From JADJPO01 sp963825645 (GTDB lineage: Bacteria > Actinomycetota > Actinomycetes > Actinomycetales > Kineosporiaceae): a stretch of 64,000 bases of DNA. Positions 55,260 to 63,333 of the stretch are shown piece after piece (position 1 is the stretch's first letter; every line of letters begins with the position of its first letter). Position numbers and translations under genes: made by a program. Where the stretch lies: NCBI GenBank assembly GCA_963825645.1, contig CAWGTT010000002.1:372001-436000 (forward strand). The letters are read 5' to 3'. A model generated the notes under the pieces. The model searched no databases. It saw only the letters and a list, made by a program, of their open reading frames with translations, and was not told where the DNA came from.

Positions 55260-55706
55260 GGTAATCCTCCAGATGCGGGTCGGGCCCCCCGACTACGTAC
55301 ATCGTGCAGCGAGATGAGCCTGCCGTGGAACATTTCCGACAGATATCCACCCAACAGGCACAGGAAACGCGCGTTCGGCGTACTTCGGGTAGTTATGTCT
55401 CGACACTGCGTGTATGACCGATCCGCAATGCAGTGCACACCCCTGTGCCCCCCGGGAACAACGCTGATCTTAGCGGCGAGCGCCACGATTCCGGACGATG
55501 TGCGGCTTTGACGACGAATCTCCACCCTTTGGCCGATAGCCGACTGGCCCGATCGCCCGCACCGAGGTCGTCCGACCGGGGTGGGCTGACCGCGGCCCCC
55601 TCCAGGACCGCCGTCGGATGGCCCGGCGCGCAGCCGTACACGCTGCGAGGATGCCAGGCAGCCAGTGGACGATGTACCGTAAGTGCCACGAGAGACTGAC
55701 GACCAC
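55260..55706. other. bldC-DUF3073 divergent control region
   Basis: This gap of roughly 450 bases separates divergent genes and must hold both promoters. A TACCGT -10-like box for DUF3073 lies at 55675-55680. No protein-coding frame here is convincing. BldC is known to bind long promoter tracts elsewhere, so self-binding here is plausible but untested. Confidence 0.4.
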
Positions 55707-55740
55707 ATCCGGGGCCCCGCCAAGGGCGCCTGCCCCGGAT
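55707..55740 (+). promoter_or_regulatory. 8-bp stem-loop in the DUF3073 leader
   Basis: ATCCGGGG (55707-55714) and CCCCGGAT (55733-55740) are perfect inverted arms, closing just before the GAGGGGG ribosome-binding site of the DUF3073 gene. The loop contains GGGCGCC. Stable structure here could modulate transcription elongation or translation. Confidence 0.5.
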
Positions 55741-55763
55741 CTATGTATGAGGGGGTCGACGCC

Positions 55764-55985
55764 ATGGGGCGCGGCCGTCAGAAGGCCAAGCAGACGAAGG
55801 TGGCTCGGCAGCTGAAGTACTTCAGCCCGAACACCGACTACACGGCCCTCCAGCGAGAGCTTTCGGGCTCGAACGACGGTGCACAGGTGGACGACGACGC
55901 CCTCGAGGACGACTACGAGGACGACGCGTCTCTCGGCGACGACGAGGACGACGGGTACGTCCCGCGGTCGGCGGGCCACCGCTGA
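55764..55985 (+). CDS. DUF3073 small protein
   Basis: The 73-residue protein opens with GRGRQKAKQTKVARQLKYFS, the DUF3073 signature, and has a strongly acidic C-terminal half (DDDALEDDYEDDASLGDDED). Function is unknown, but it is conserved beside bldC/purM in actinomycetes. ATG 55764 has GAGGGGG at suitable distance. The frame is open 27 codons upstream, but that part is a structured leader. Confidence 0.93.
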   Translation: MGRGRQKAKQTKVARQLKYFSPNTDYTALQRELSGSNDGAQVDDDALEDDYEDDASLGDDEDDGYVPRSAGHR

Positions 55986-55991
55986 CGGAGG

Positions 55992-57113
55992 TCAGCTGGG
56001 GTGGGCCCCGACAACCGACACGCTGCCGCCGTCCACTCCCTTGGCTCCCTGCACGATGTCCGGGTCGCCGCCAGCACCGCCGGCGGGATCCACGGACACG
56101 CTTCCGAGTACCCAGGCCGGTACGCCTCGCTGCGTGAGCCGGCGCACGACGCCGTCCACGCCGTGCGGAGCCACGACGGCCACCATGCCGACACCGAGGT
56201 TCATCGTGCGCTCCAGGTCGCGGACGGGTACCGAGCCCAACCGGGCGATGAGCCCGAAGATCGGTGGCGGGGTCCAGGTCGCCCGGTCGAGAGTGGCGCG
56301 CAGGCCGCCGGGCAGCACCCGGGCCAGGTTGGCCGCCAGCCCTCCGCCGGTCACATGCGAGAAGGCGTGCACGGGGGGGTCGGGGTGGATGAGTAGATCG
56401 AGCAGGTCCGCCGCGTAGACCCGGGTCGGCTCGAGCAGCTCCTCGCCGAGGGCGCGTCCCAGCTCCGGGACGTACCGGTGGTAGTCCCAGCCGGCCGCCT
56501 CCAGCACCCGGCGCACCAGGGAGTAGCCGTTCGAGTGCACCCCCGAGGAGGCCATCGCCACCACGATGTCCCCCGCCTGCACCCGGTGCGGGCCGAGCAG
56601 CTCATCGGCCTCGACGACCCCGGTGGCGGCCCCGGCGAGGTCGTACTCGTCGGGCTCCATCACCCCCGGGTGCTCCGCCGTCTCCCCACCGACCAGGGCA
56701 CACCCGGCCTGCTCGCAACCCGTGGCGACGCCGGTGACGATCGCGGCCACCCGCTGCGGAACCACCCGTCCGCAGGCGATGTAGTCGGTCATGAACAGCG
56801 GCCGGGCTCCGCAGACCACGATGTCGTCGACCACCATCGCCACCAGGTCGATTCCGATGGTGTCGTGGACGTCCATCGCCCGGGCGACGGCGATCTTGGT
56901 GCCGACCCCGTCGGTGCTGGTGGCGAGTAGCGGATGCCGGTAGCCGGTCATCAGCTGGGCGTCGACCAGCCCGGCGAACCCACCGACACCGCCGACGACG
57001 GGCGCCGGGGCCCTCGCGTGAGTACGGGCCACGGCGTCCTTCATCAGCTCGACGGCCCGGTCACCGGCCTCGACGTCGACCCCGGCGGCGGCATAGGTGA
57101 TCGGCTCGCTCAC
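55992..57113 (-). CDS. purM: phosphoribosylformylglycinamidine cyclo-ligase (AIR synthetase)
   Basis: The 373-residue PurM converts FGAM to AIR with ATP. Landmarks are STDGVGTKIAVA, the N-terminal linker YAAAGVDVEAGDRAV, the metal/ATP-binding DDIVVCGARPLFMTDY, and GGETAEHPGVM. HVTGGGLAANLARVLPGGL is in the C-terminal half. It lies 61 bases downstream of purF on the same strand and is probably in one operon with it. It converges with DUF3073. Confidence 0.97.
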   Translation of the reverse strand: MSEPITYAAAGVDVEAGDRAVELMKDAVARTHARAPAPVVGGVGGFAGLVDAQLMTGYRHPLLATSTDGVGTKIAVARAMDVHDTIGIDLVAMVVDDIVVCGARPLFMTDYIACGRVVPQRVAAIVTGVATGCEQAGCALVGGETAEHPGVMEPDEYDLAGAATGVVEADELLGPHRVQAGDIVVAMASSGVHSNGYSLVRRVLEAAGWDYHRYVPELGRALGEELLEPTRVYAADLLDLLIHPDPPVHAFSHVTGGGLAANLARVLPGGLRATLDRATWTPPPIFGLIARLGSVPVRDLERTMNLGVGMVAVVAPHGVDGVVRRLTQRGVPAWVLGSVSVDPAGGAGGDPDIVQGAKGVDGGSVSVVGAHPS

Positions 57114-57174
57114 GCCACGATGGTAGAGCCCGACCGCCAGGGCGCGACGCGCCCATCAGTGCACGACGCGACGC

Positions 57175-58599
57175 TCAGGGGGCCAGGCCCAGCGGGAGCT
57201 CGGGTTGCTCGAGCGCCAGCTTGCCGAGCTCGGCCTCATCGGACAGCGGCACCGGGTACTCGCCGGTGAAGCAGGCCGTGCACAGGCGCTCCAGCGGTTG
57301 ACCGGTCGCGGCCACCATGCCATCCAGGGAGATGTAGCCGAGGCTGTCGGCGCCGATGCTTGCCCGGACCTCCTCGACCCCCAGGCCGCTGGCCACCAGC
57401 TCCGCGCGGGAGGCGAAGTCGATGCCGTAGAAGCACGGCCAGGTCACCGGGGCGCTGGAGATGCGCACGTGTACCTCGTGAGCGCCGGCCTCCCGGAGCA
57501 TCCGGACCAGCGCGCGCTGGGTGTTGCCCCGCACGATCGAATCGTCGACCACGACCAGCCGCTTGCCGGCGATCACCTCGCGCAGCGGGTTCAGCTTCAG
57601 CCGGATGCCGAGCTGACGGATGGTCTGGCTGGGCTGGATGAAGGTGCGGCCGACATAGGCGTTCTTGACCAGGCCCTGCCCGTACGGGATCCCGGACTCC
57701 TGCGCGTAGCCCACGGCCGCCGGCGTACCCGACTCGGGCACCGGGATGACCAGGTCCGCCTCGACTGCGTGCTCGCGGGCCAGCCGGCGGCCCATCTCCA
57801 ACCGGGAGGCATGCACCGCCCGGCCACTGATCGTGGTGTCGGGGCGGGCCAGGTAGACGTACTCGAAGACGCACCCCGTCGGCGTGGGGTCGGCGAACCG
57901 GACCGAGCGCAGGCCGTCGGTGTCGATGGCGATCATCTCGCCGGGTTCCACCTCGCGGACGAACGAGGCGCCGACGATGTCCAGGCCCGCCGACTCGCTG
58001 CAGACCACCCAGCCCCGATCGAGCCGACCGAGGACGAGCGGGTGGACCCCGTTCGGGTCGCGGGCGGCGTACAGGGTGGTCTCGTCCATGAACACCAAGC
58101 TGAACGCGCCCTTGAGATGCCCGAGCACTTCCAGGGCGGTGGCCTCCAGAGTGTGGTCCGGATCGCCGGTGAGCAGAGCAGTCACCAGCGCCGTGTCCGT
58201 CGTATTCCCCCGGCCCAGCTCCCCCTCGAGGGCGCCGTCGTAGCGCCGGGCCACCAGGTCGCGCAGTAGGAACGTGTTCACCAGGTTGCCGTTGTGCGCC
58301 AGGGCAACGGTGCCAGCGGCGGTCGCCCCGAGAGTGGGCTGCGCGTTCTCCCAGGTCGAGCCGCCGGTCGTGGAGTACCGGCAGTGTCCGACGGCGACCT
58401 GCCCGGGCAGTGATCGCAGCGAGGTCTCGTCGAACACCTGCGCCACCAGACCGACATCCTTGTAGACGAGGATCTGGCTGCCGCTGCTCACCGCGATGCC
58501 GGCTGCTTCCTGGCCCCGGTGCTGCAGCGCGTACAGCCCGTAGTAGGTGAGCTTGGCGACATCTTCACCCGGGGCCCACACCCCGAAGACACCGCACAC
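57175..58599 (-). CDS. purF: amidophosphoribosyltransferase
   Basis: The 474-residue PurF catalyses the first step of de novo purine synthesis. Its glutaminase nucleophile cysteine is residue 2 (MCGVFGVW), so no propeptide is present. GHCRYSTTG and the NGNL region are in place. The PRPP loop is VVVDDSIVRGNTQRA, and cysteines for a 4Fe-4S cluster appear in WPCFYGID and CTACFTGEYP. GTG 58599 is the only in-frame start before C2. The gene precedes purM. Confidence 0.97.
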   Translation of the reverse strand: MCGVFGVWAPGEDVAKLTYYGLYALQHRGQEAAGIAVSSGSQILVYKDVGLVAQVFDETSLRSLPGQVAVGHCRYSTTGGSTWENAQPTLGATAAGTVALAHNGNLVNTFLLRDLVARRYDGALEGELGRGNTTDTALVTALLTGDPDHTLEATALEVLGHLKGAFSLVFMDETTLYAARDPNGVHPLVLGRLDRGWVVCSESAGLDIVGASFVREVEPGEMIAIDTDGLRSVRFADPTPTGCVFEYVYLARPDTTISGRAVHASRLEMGRRLAREHAVEADLVIPVPESGTPAAVGYAQESGIPYGQGLVKNAYVGRTFIQPSQTIRQLGIRLKLNPLREVIAGKRLVVVDDSIVRGNTQRALVRMLREAGAHEVHVRISSAPVTWPCFYGIDFASRAELVASGLGVEEVRASIGADSLGYISLDGMVAATGQPLERLCTACFTGEYPVPLSDEAELGKLALEQPELPLGLAP

Positions 58600-58635
58600 A
58601 TCATGAGTCTTGCACAGGTCGAGGACGGCGGGCGG

Positions 58636-58950
58636 TCAGCGCCGGCGGTCCGCCACCACGGCGGCTCCGCCGCCGAGCACCCCGCCGAGTAGGGCCCCAA
58701 TCGCCACCAGGTAGCCAGCTATGGCTCGCGAACCGACCTCGAGGGCGGACGGATCCGGCAGCCACAGCGCCACCGCGAGCGCCAGCAGCGCGCCGAGCCC
58801 GGCACCGCTCAGAATGAACGGGACGAACCGCGGCGCCCGGCGCATGGTGACCGGCACCGGCGCGGGAACGGGGTCGGGTCCCGATTCGGGTCCCGGGTCC
58901 GGACCAGGGACCGGGTCGGCACCGGGACGGTGGACCGGGTCCTCGCTCAT
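58636..58950 (-). CDS. proline-rich two-span membrane protein
   Basis: The 104-residue product has a proline/aspartate/glycine repeat region at residues 8-34 (PGADPVPGPDPGPESG...), a basic patch and two membrane spans (FILSGAGLGALLALAVALWL and GYLVAIGALLGGVLGGGAAV). Such proteins occur next to the sterol-carrier-like gene and purF in actinobacteria. Function is unknown. Its start overlaps the upstream gene stop by 4 bases. Confidence 0.75.
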   Translation of the reverse strand: MSEDPVHRPGADPVPGPDPGPESGPDPVPAPVPVTMRRAPRFVPFILSGAGLGALLALAVALWLPDPSALEVGSRAIAGYLVAIGALLGGVLGGGAAVVADRRR

Positions 58951-59330
58951 GGCAGCGACGATAGCGCCACGGGCAGTGGCAGCAGGGCGGACAGGTCTGC
59001 GCGCTCACCGCTGGCCTGAAGACGGCCGGCGGCCTGGGCCTGCGCCCAGGACTCCCGGCCGGTGGCCAGGGCAAGCCAGGTCTGGGCGTCGCATTCCACG
59101 ACGTTGGGCGGAGTGCCCCGGGTGTGCCGAGGACCGGCCACACACTGCACCACCGCGAACGGGGGCACCCGGACCTCACAGGTCGAGCCCGGGTGGCGCG
59201 CTGCCAGTTCCTCCAGGGTGAACCGGACCGCCGTCGCCCGCGTCTGCCGGTCGGCCCGAGGCGGATCGGCGTACCAGCGGCTCACGGCCAGACGTCCCTC
59301 CTGGTCGAGGATCCTGCGACGAGCCGACAC
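58947..59330 (-). CDS. sterol-carrier/SCP2-like family protein
   Basis: The 127-residue protein contains FTLEELAARHPGSTCEVRVP, CVAGPRHTRGTPPNVVECDA and the SCP2-type end TWLALATGRESWAQA. It belongs to the actinobacterial sterol-carrier-like family that sits beside purF. It is predicted to bind lipids or fatty acyl groups. Its stop overlaps the following membrane protein start (ATGA). Confidence 0.85.
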   Translation of the reverse strand: MSARRRILDQEGRLAVSRWYADPPRADRQTRATAVRFTLEELAARHPGSTCEVRVPPFAVVQCVAGPRHTRGTPPNVVECDAQTWLALATGRESWAQAQAAGRLQASGERADLSALLPLPVALSSLP

Positions 59331-59397
59331 CGTTCAAGACTCGCACGACCCGGCCCGCGTGGCAGCCTCGGCCGCCCCCGCAGGCAGGCGTGCTGAC

Positions 59398-60732
59398 TCA
59401 TCGGGACGGCGGCGCCGGCACCCTGACCCAGGGCGCTACCGGGAACGGCTCGGTGATCTTCGCCTGCTCCTCGCGCAACCGGTCGACCAGACGCCCGTCG
59501 GGCAACACGACATCGGCATACGTGAGCACCTCGTCCGTGGCCACGTCCCGGCGCAGCACGCATCCCTCGGCCACGCCCATCGGCAGCAGGTCCCCAGCGG
59601 TGGTCACATCGGCCCGCTCGGCAACCCCGTAGGTGTCGTAGCCGCCCAACCCATCCAGGGCATGCCCGGCGGGCAGGTCGCGCTTGGCCGTCGTGATCAC
59701 CTCGACAGTGGGCGGCCCGGCCGGTTGCAGCGCGGCGTCACCGAACAGCACGGCCCGTGCCACGGTGTTCGGCACCTCGAAGTGGCACAGGTGGTAGGGG
59801 GTGTAGAAGCTGTACAGCGGTCCAGGTCCGAGCTTGTACAGGTTCAGGTAGTGCCGCTGCCTGGGATCGTCGTGGGTGGCCAGGACATAGACGCCCGGCC
59901 CTGGCCTGGCGCCGACCACGTAGTCCACCACCCCGCCGAGCTCACGCAGCGCGTCGACGTCGAAGGCGGTGGTGAGCTCATCGACGTGCCCGCTGTGGTC
60001 GGCCCCACGCATGCCCCGCCGTTCCACCGTCATGCCGGTGGCATTGGCCACGATCGCCTGCTCGAAGGAGATCTTCGTGCCGTCGGCGAAGCTGGTCACC
60101 ATGTGAGGGTCCTGGCCCCACTGCCTGGCGAACCCCTCCTGCGTGGTCGGGTTGCGGTAGGGGTCCTGCAGGCCCTTGATGTTCCCGCAGACCAGAGGGG
60201 TCAACCCGATCCCGGTCACGAACCGGTACAGGTTCACCTGCACACCGGGCTGGTCACCGTCGCACCCGCTCAGGACAACCCCGGCGGCGTCGGCCCGCTG
60301 CCTCAGGACGGTGCCGACCGTTCCATCTACTTCTGCGTTGAGCAGCACCACGTGCTTGCCGCCCTCGATCGCGGCCAGGACTACGTGCGCCCCGTACTCC
60401 ACGGCTCCGGTGGCCTCGACGATCGCGTCGATCCCCGCGGCGGCACAGACCGCCTGGTACGAGCTGGTGATCACCGGGACGCCCCGGCGCACCGCGTCCT
60501 GTACGCCGGCCGCGTCGACGGCCGTCTCGACGCTCTCCTTGCCCGCCTCGCGGTAGGCCCGCTCCGCGGTGGCCAGGGTGCGGTTGCAGATCGCCGCCAG
60601 CTCCATGCCCGGCACCGAGTTGACCACCTGGTTGACGAACCCACGACCCATGAAGCCCGCCCCGACCAGGGCGACCCGGACCGGGTTGCCAGCGGCAGCG
60701 CGCTGCTGCAGGGCACGGTCGACGAGGATCAC
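59398..60732 (-). CDS. SAF-domain NAD(P)-dependent oxidoreductase of the polysaccharide operon
   Basis: The 444-residue protein has a Rossmann GAGFMG motif (24-29) and a homoserine-dehydrogenase-like catalytic half (EATGAVEYGAHVVLAAIEGG). A C-terminal SAF-type domain (about 370-440, AVAEGCVLRRDVATDEVLT region) follows. It is typical of sugar clusters where it likely reduces or oxidises a nucleotide-linked intermediate. Its GTG overlaps the RmlC-like stop by 4 bases, so it is the last gene of the minus-strand operon in this window. Confidence 0.85.
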   Translation of the reverse strand: MILVDRALQQRAAAGNPVRVALVGAGFMGRGFVNQVVNSVPGMELAAICNRTLATAERAYREAGKESVETAVDAAGVQDAVRRGVPVITSSYQAVCAAAGIDAIVEATGAVEYGAHVVLAAIEGGKHVVLLNAEVDGTVGTVLRQRADAAGVVLSGCDGDQPGVQVNLYRFVTGIGLTPLVCGNIKGLQDPYRNPTTQEGFARQWGQDPHMVTSFADGTKISFEQAIVANATGMTVERRGMRGADHSGHVDELTTAFDVDALRELGGVVDYVVGARPGPGVYVLATHDDPRQRHYLNLYKLGPGPLYSFYTPYHLCHFEVPNTVARAVLFGDAALQPAGPPTVEVITTAKRDLPAGHALDGLGGYDTYGVAERADVTTAGDLLPMGVAEGCVLRRDVATDEVLTYADVVLPDGRLVDRLREEQAKITEPFPVAPWVRVPAPPSR

Positions 60733-61301
60733 CGTGATGCTCCCGAGGCGGCCGCGGAGGTCACGACGTCCTGGTCCGCCAGCAAAGGCCAGGCCCGGTC
60801 CTTGTCGCTGATCACGGTCACCGGCAGCGGCCAGGACAGACCGAGAGCCGGGTCGTCGTACCGCAGGCCGCGCTCGGTCCCCGGCGTGTAGGCGCCGCTG
60901 ACCTGGTAGGTCACCTCGGTGTCGTCACTGAGCGTCTGGAAGCCGTGGGCGAAGAACGGCGGCACGTACAGCGCCCTCCGGTTGTCCGCCGTCAGCTCCA
61001 CCGCCACGTGCTGCAGCCGGGTGGGTGAGTCGTCACGCAGGTCGACGATGATGTCGACGATCGCGCCGCGTGTGCACCGGACCAGCTTGGCCTCCGGCGC
61101 CGGGGCCAGCTGCATGTGCATCCCGCGCAGCGTGCCGGCCCTGTGGTTGAACGACAGGTTGCACTGCTCGACCAGCGGGTCCAGGCCCGCGGCGAGGAAC
61201 TCCTCTCGGCAGAAGGTGCGGGCGAAGAACCCGCGGTCGTCCTCGCGCAGCTCCAGGTCGATGATCGCTACGCCGGGTACAGCGGTGGTGGTGAACTTCA
61301 C
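60729..61301 (-). CDS. RmlC-like dTDP-4-dehydrorhamnose 3,5-epimerase family protein
   Basis: The 190-residue cupin epimerase has the active-site segment FNHRAGTLRGMHMQ with the catalytic histidine, KLVRCTRGAIVDI, the Tyr in YQVSGAYTPGTERG, and DDPALGLSWPLP at the end. RmlC epimerises dTDP-4-keto-6-deoxyglucose. In CDP-glucose clusters relatives act on other 4-keto sugars. GTG 61301 overlaps the upstream epimerase stop by 4 bases. The frame is open further upstream, but that part lies inside the neighbouring gene. Confidence 0.88.
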   Translation of the reverse strand: MKFTTTAVPGVAIIDLELREDDRGFFARTFCREEFLAAGLDPLVEQCNLSFNHRAGTLRGMHMQLAPAPEAKLVRCTRGAIVDIIVDLRDDSPTRLQHVAVELTADNRRALYVPPFFAHGFQTLSDDTEVTYQVSGAYTPGTERGLRYDDPALGLSWPLPVTVISDKDRAWPLLADQDVVTSAAASGASR

Positions 61302-62371
61302 TGCGCCTGTCCCCCAAGGCTTTCCGGTCCGGCCTCGTCGGTCGCCGTGGGCGTGGTCCAGAACAGGTCCGCGTCGAGCTGCTTGGTACGGATCAGGTGC
61401 TCGAGCTGCTTGAGCCGGGTGTGCCCCCGGCCGGTGAACGTCTCGTCGTCCATGTCGATGGCGCTGAACACCTGATGGAGCTGGCGAGCGCCGCGTTCGG
61501 CGTTCCATTCGGAGGAGTAGCCCGGCAGCTGGGCGGCGATCTTGTCGAAGTTGACCCGGTAGCTGCGGTTGTCGCCGCCGGCGTCACCGAAGGTCACCTC
61601 GCACCCGGGGAAGACCGCACCGACCGTCTCGGCGATCTCCCGGACCCGGTAGTTGTGGTCACTGTGCCCGACGTTGAACACCTGGTTGTGCACCGTCTCC
61701 CGCGGCGCCTCCACGGCGCACACGATGGACTTGGCGATGTCCAGGGCGTGCACCAACGGCCGCCACGGAGTGCCGTCGGAGATCATCGCGATCTTCTTCG
61801 TGGTCCAGGCCAACCCGGCCAGGTTGTTCAGCACGATGTCGAACCTCATGCGCGGGGAGGCCCCGTAGGCGGTGGCGTTGCGCATGAAGGTCGGGCTGAA
61901 ATCGTCGTCCGCCATGGGCGAGACGTCCCGCTCGACCATGGTCTTGCACTCGGCGTACGCGGTCTGCGGGTTCACCGGTGAGGACTCGTCGACCGTCCCC
62001 TCGGCCACGCCGTAGACGCTGCACGAGGACATGTACACGAAGCGCTGCACACCGGCCGTCTTGGCCAGCTCGGCGAGCCGGACCGAGCCGACGTGGTTGA
62101 CCTTGTAGGTGACATCGGGGGCGAGCTGGCCGAGCGGGTCGTTGGACAGCTCGGCCATATGCACGATCGCCTCGACGCCGTCCAGGTCGGCCTCAGCGAT
62201 CTCGCGGATGTCCTTGGCCAGGGTGTAGGCCGTCGTGTCGAGACCGTTGAACAGCCATCCGTTCTTGTAGTAACCGGTGTCCACGCCGACCACCTGGTGG
62301 CTGCGGCGCAGCAGCTCGGAGGCGAGCAGGCAGCCGAGGTAGCCCTCGGTTCCGGTGACAAGGATCTTCAT
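61298..62371 (-). CDS. NAD-dependent epimerase/dehydratase (nucleotide-sugar)
   Basis: The 357-residue extended SDR has GTEGYLG (7-13), the catalytic S/T block SSCSVYG (115-121) and Y139-x3-K143 (AYAECK). RPLVHALDIAKSI and FNVGHSDHNYRVREI follow. It acts on a nucleotide-bound sugar in the pathway fed by the cytidylyltransferase upstream; whether it is a dehydratase, epimerase or reductase is not decidable. ATG 62371 follows a distant AGGAG. It is coupled to the RmlC-like gene by a 4-base overlap. Confidence 0.9.
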   Translation of the reverse strand: MKILVTGTEGYLGCLLASELLRRSHQVVGVDTGYYKNGWLFNGLDTTAYTLAKDIREIAEADLDGVEAIVHMAELSNDPLGQLAPDVTYKVNHVGSVRLAELAKTAGVQRFVYMSSCSVYGVAEGTVDESSPVNPQTAYAECKTMVERDVSPMADDDFSPTFMRNATAYGASPRMRFDIVLNNLAGLAWTTKKIAMISDGTPWRPLVHALDIAKSIVCAVEAPRETVHNQVFNVGHSDHNYRVREIAETVGAVFPGCEVTFGDAGGDNRSYRVNFDKIAAQLPGYSSEWNAERGARQLHQVFSAIDMDDETFTGRGHTRLKQLEHLIRTKQLDADLFWTTPTATDEAGPESLGGQAQ

Positions 62372-62486
62372 CTGGGCCAGTACTCCTATGGTCAGGGCCG
62401 TCGGGGCGATCTCGGGTGGTCGTGGAACGGGCGGTGCTCGCGACACCCAGGTGGTGCGGCGGCGTCGGCGGTATCGGGGAAGTCGG

Positions 62487-63260
62487 TCACCACACCTTCC
62501 AGGGCGCCGAGCCGGTGCTCCAGAGATCCTCGAGCATCTGCCGGTCGCGCAGGGTGTCCATCGGCTGCCAGAAGCCGGTGTGCTGGTAGGCGTCGAGCTG
62601 CCCGGCCAGGGCCAGCTCCCGCAGCGGCTCCTGCTCCCAGACGGTCGCGTCGTCCTCGATCGCGTCCAGCGCGCTCGGTTCGAGCACGAAGTAACCCCCG
62701 TTGATCCAGGCACCGTCACCTTGCGGCTTCTCGCTGAAGTGATCGATCTGGGTCTGGCCCGAATGCATCACCACCGAACCGAACCGACCGGGCGGCTGGA
62801 CGACCGTCATGGTGACCTTGCGTCCCTGACGCCTGTGATGCGAGATCGTCGCCGCGACGTCGACGTCGGCGACCCCGTCGCCGTAGGTCATGCAGAAGGC
62901 CTCGTCGCCGAGCAGATGACGCACCCGCCGTAGACGGCCACCGGTCATCGTCCGCGCCCCGGTGTCGATGAGAGTGACCCGCCACGGCTCCGAGCGCGGT
63001 GCGTGGAACTCGACCTCGTTCTTGGCGAGGTCGAAGGTGACGTCGTTCACGCGCAGGTAGTAGGAGGAGAACCACTCCTTGATCACGTCGCCGAGGTACC
63101 CGCAACACACGACGAAGTCGTTGATCCCGTGATGGGAGTACGTCTTCATGATGTGCCACAGGATGGGGTACCCACCGATCTTCACCATCGGTTTGGGACG
63201 CACCGACGTCTCTTCGCTCAGTCGGGTTCCCAACCCGCCGGCGAGGATCACTGCCTTCAT
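62487..63260 (-). CDS. rfbF: glucose-1-phosphate cytidylyltransferase
   Basis: The 257-residue nucleotidyltransferase has LAGGLGTRLSEETSVRPKPM and KIGGYPILWHIMKTYSHHG, the RfbF pattern. It also shows the metal-binding TYGDGVADVD and the HTGFWQPMDTLRD end that is specific to CDP-glucose pyrophosphorylases. It makes CDP-glucose, precursor of 3,6-dideoxyhexoses and branched sugars in surface polysaccharides. It lies between the priming glycosyltransferase and the epimerase genes. The 115-base gap after it has no obvious terminator. Confidence 0.95.
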   Translation of the reverse strand: MKAVILAGGLGTRLSEETSVRPKPMVKIGGYPILWHIMKTYSHHGINDFVVCCGYLGDVIKEWFSSYYLRVNDVTFDLAKNEVEFHAPRSEPWRVTLIDTGARTMTGGRLRRVRHLLGDEAFCMTYGDGVADVDVAATISHHRRQGRKVTMTVVQPPGRFGSVVMHSGQTQIDHFSEKPQGDGAWINGGYFVLEPSALDAIEDDATVWEQEPLRELALAGQLDAYQHTGFWQPMDTLRDRQMLEDLWSTGSAPWKVW

Positions 63261-63333
63261 AGACGAACCCCTCGAGACAGTCGCGGTCGGAGCACCGCGA
63301 CGGGATGCCCGACAGCTGGACGACCGGCGACGC

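Noticed and set aside
55430..55520. C-rich stretch considered as a possible 6C RNA
   Set aside because: Only one run of six cytosines is present and the paired hairpin arrangement of that RNA class is not visible.
59062..60891. A 609-codon plus-strand frame across the SCP2-like and SAF oxidoreductase genes
   Set aside because: It spans two real minus-strand genes and reads as repetitive histidine/arginine/glycine sequence.
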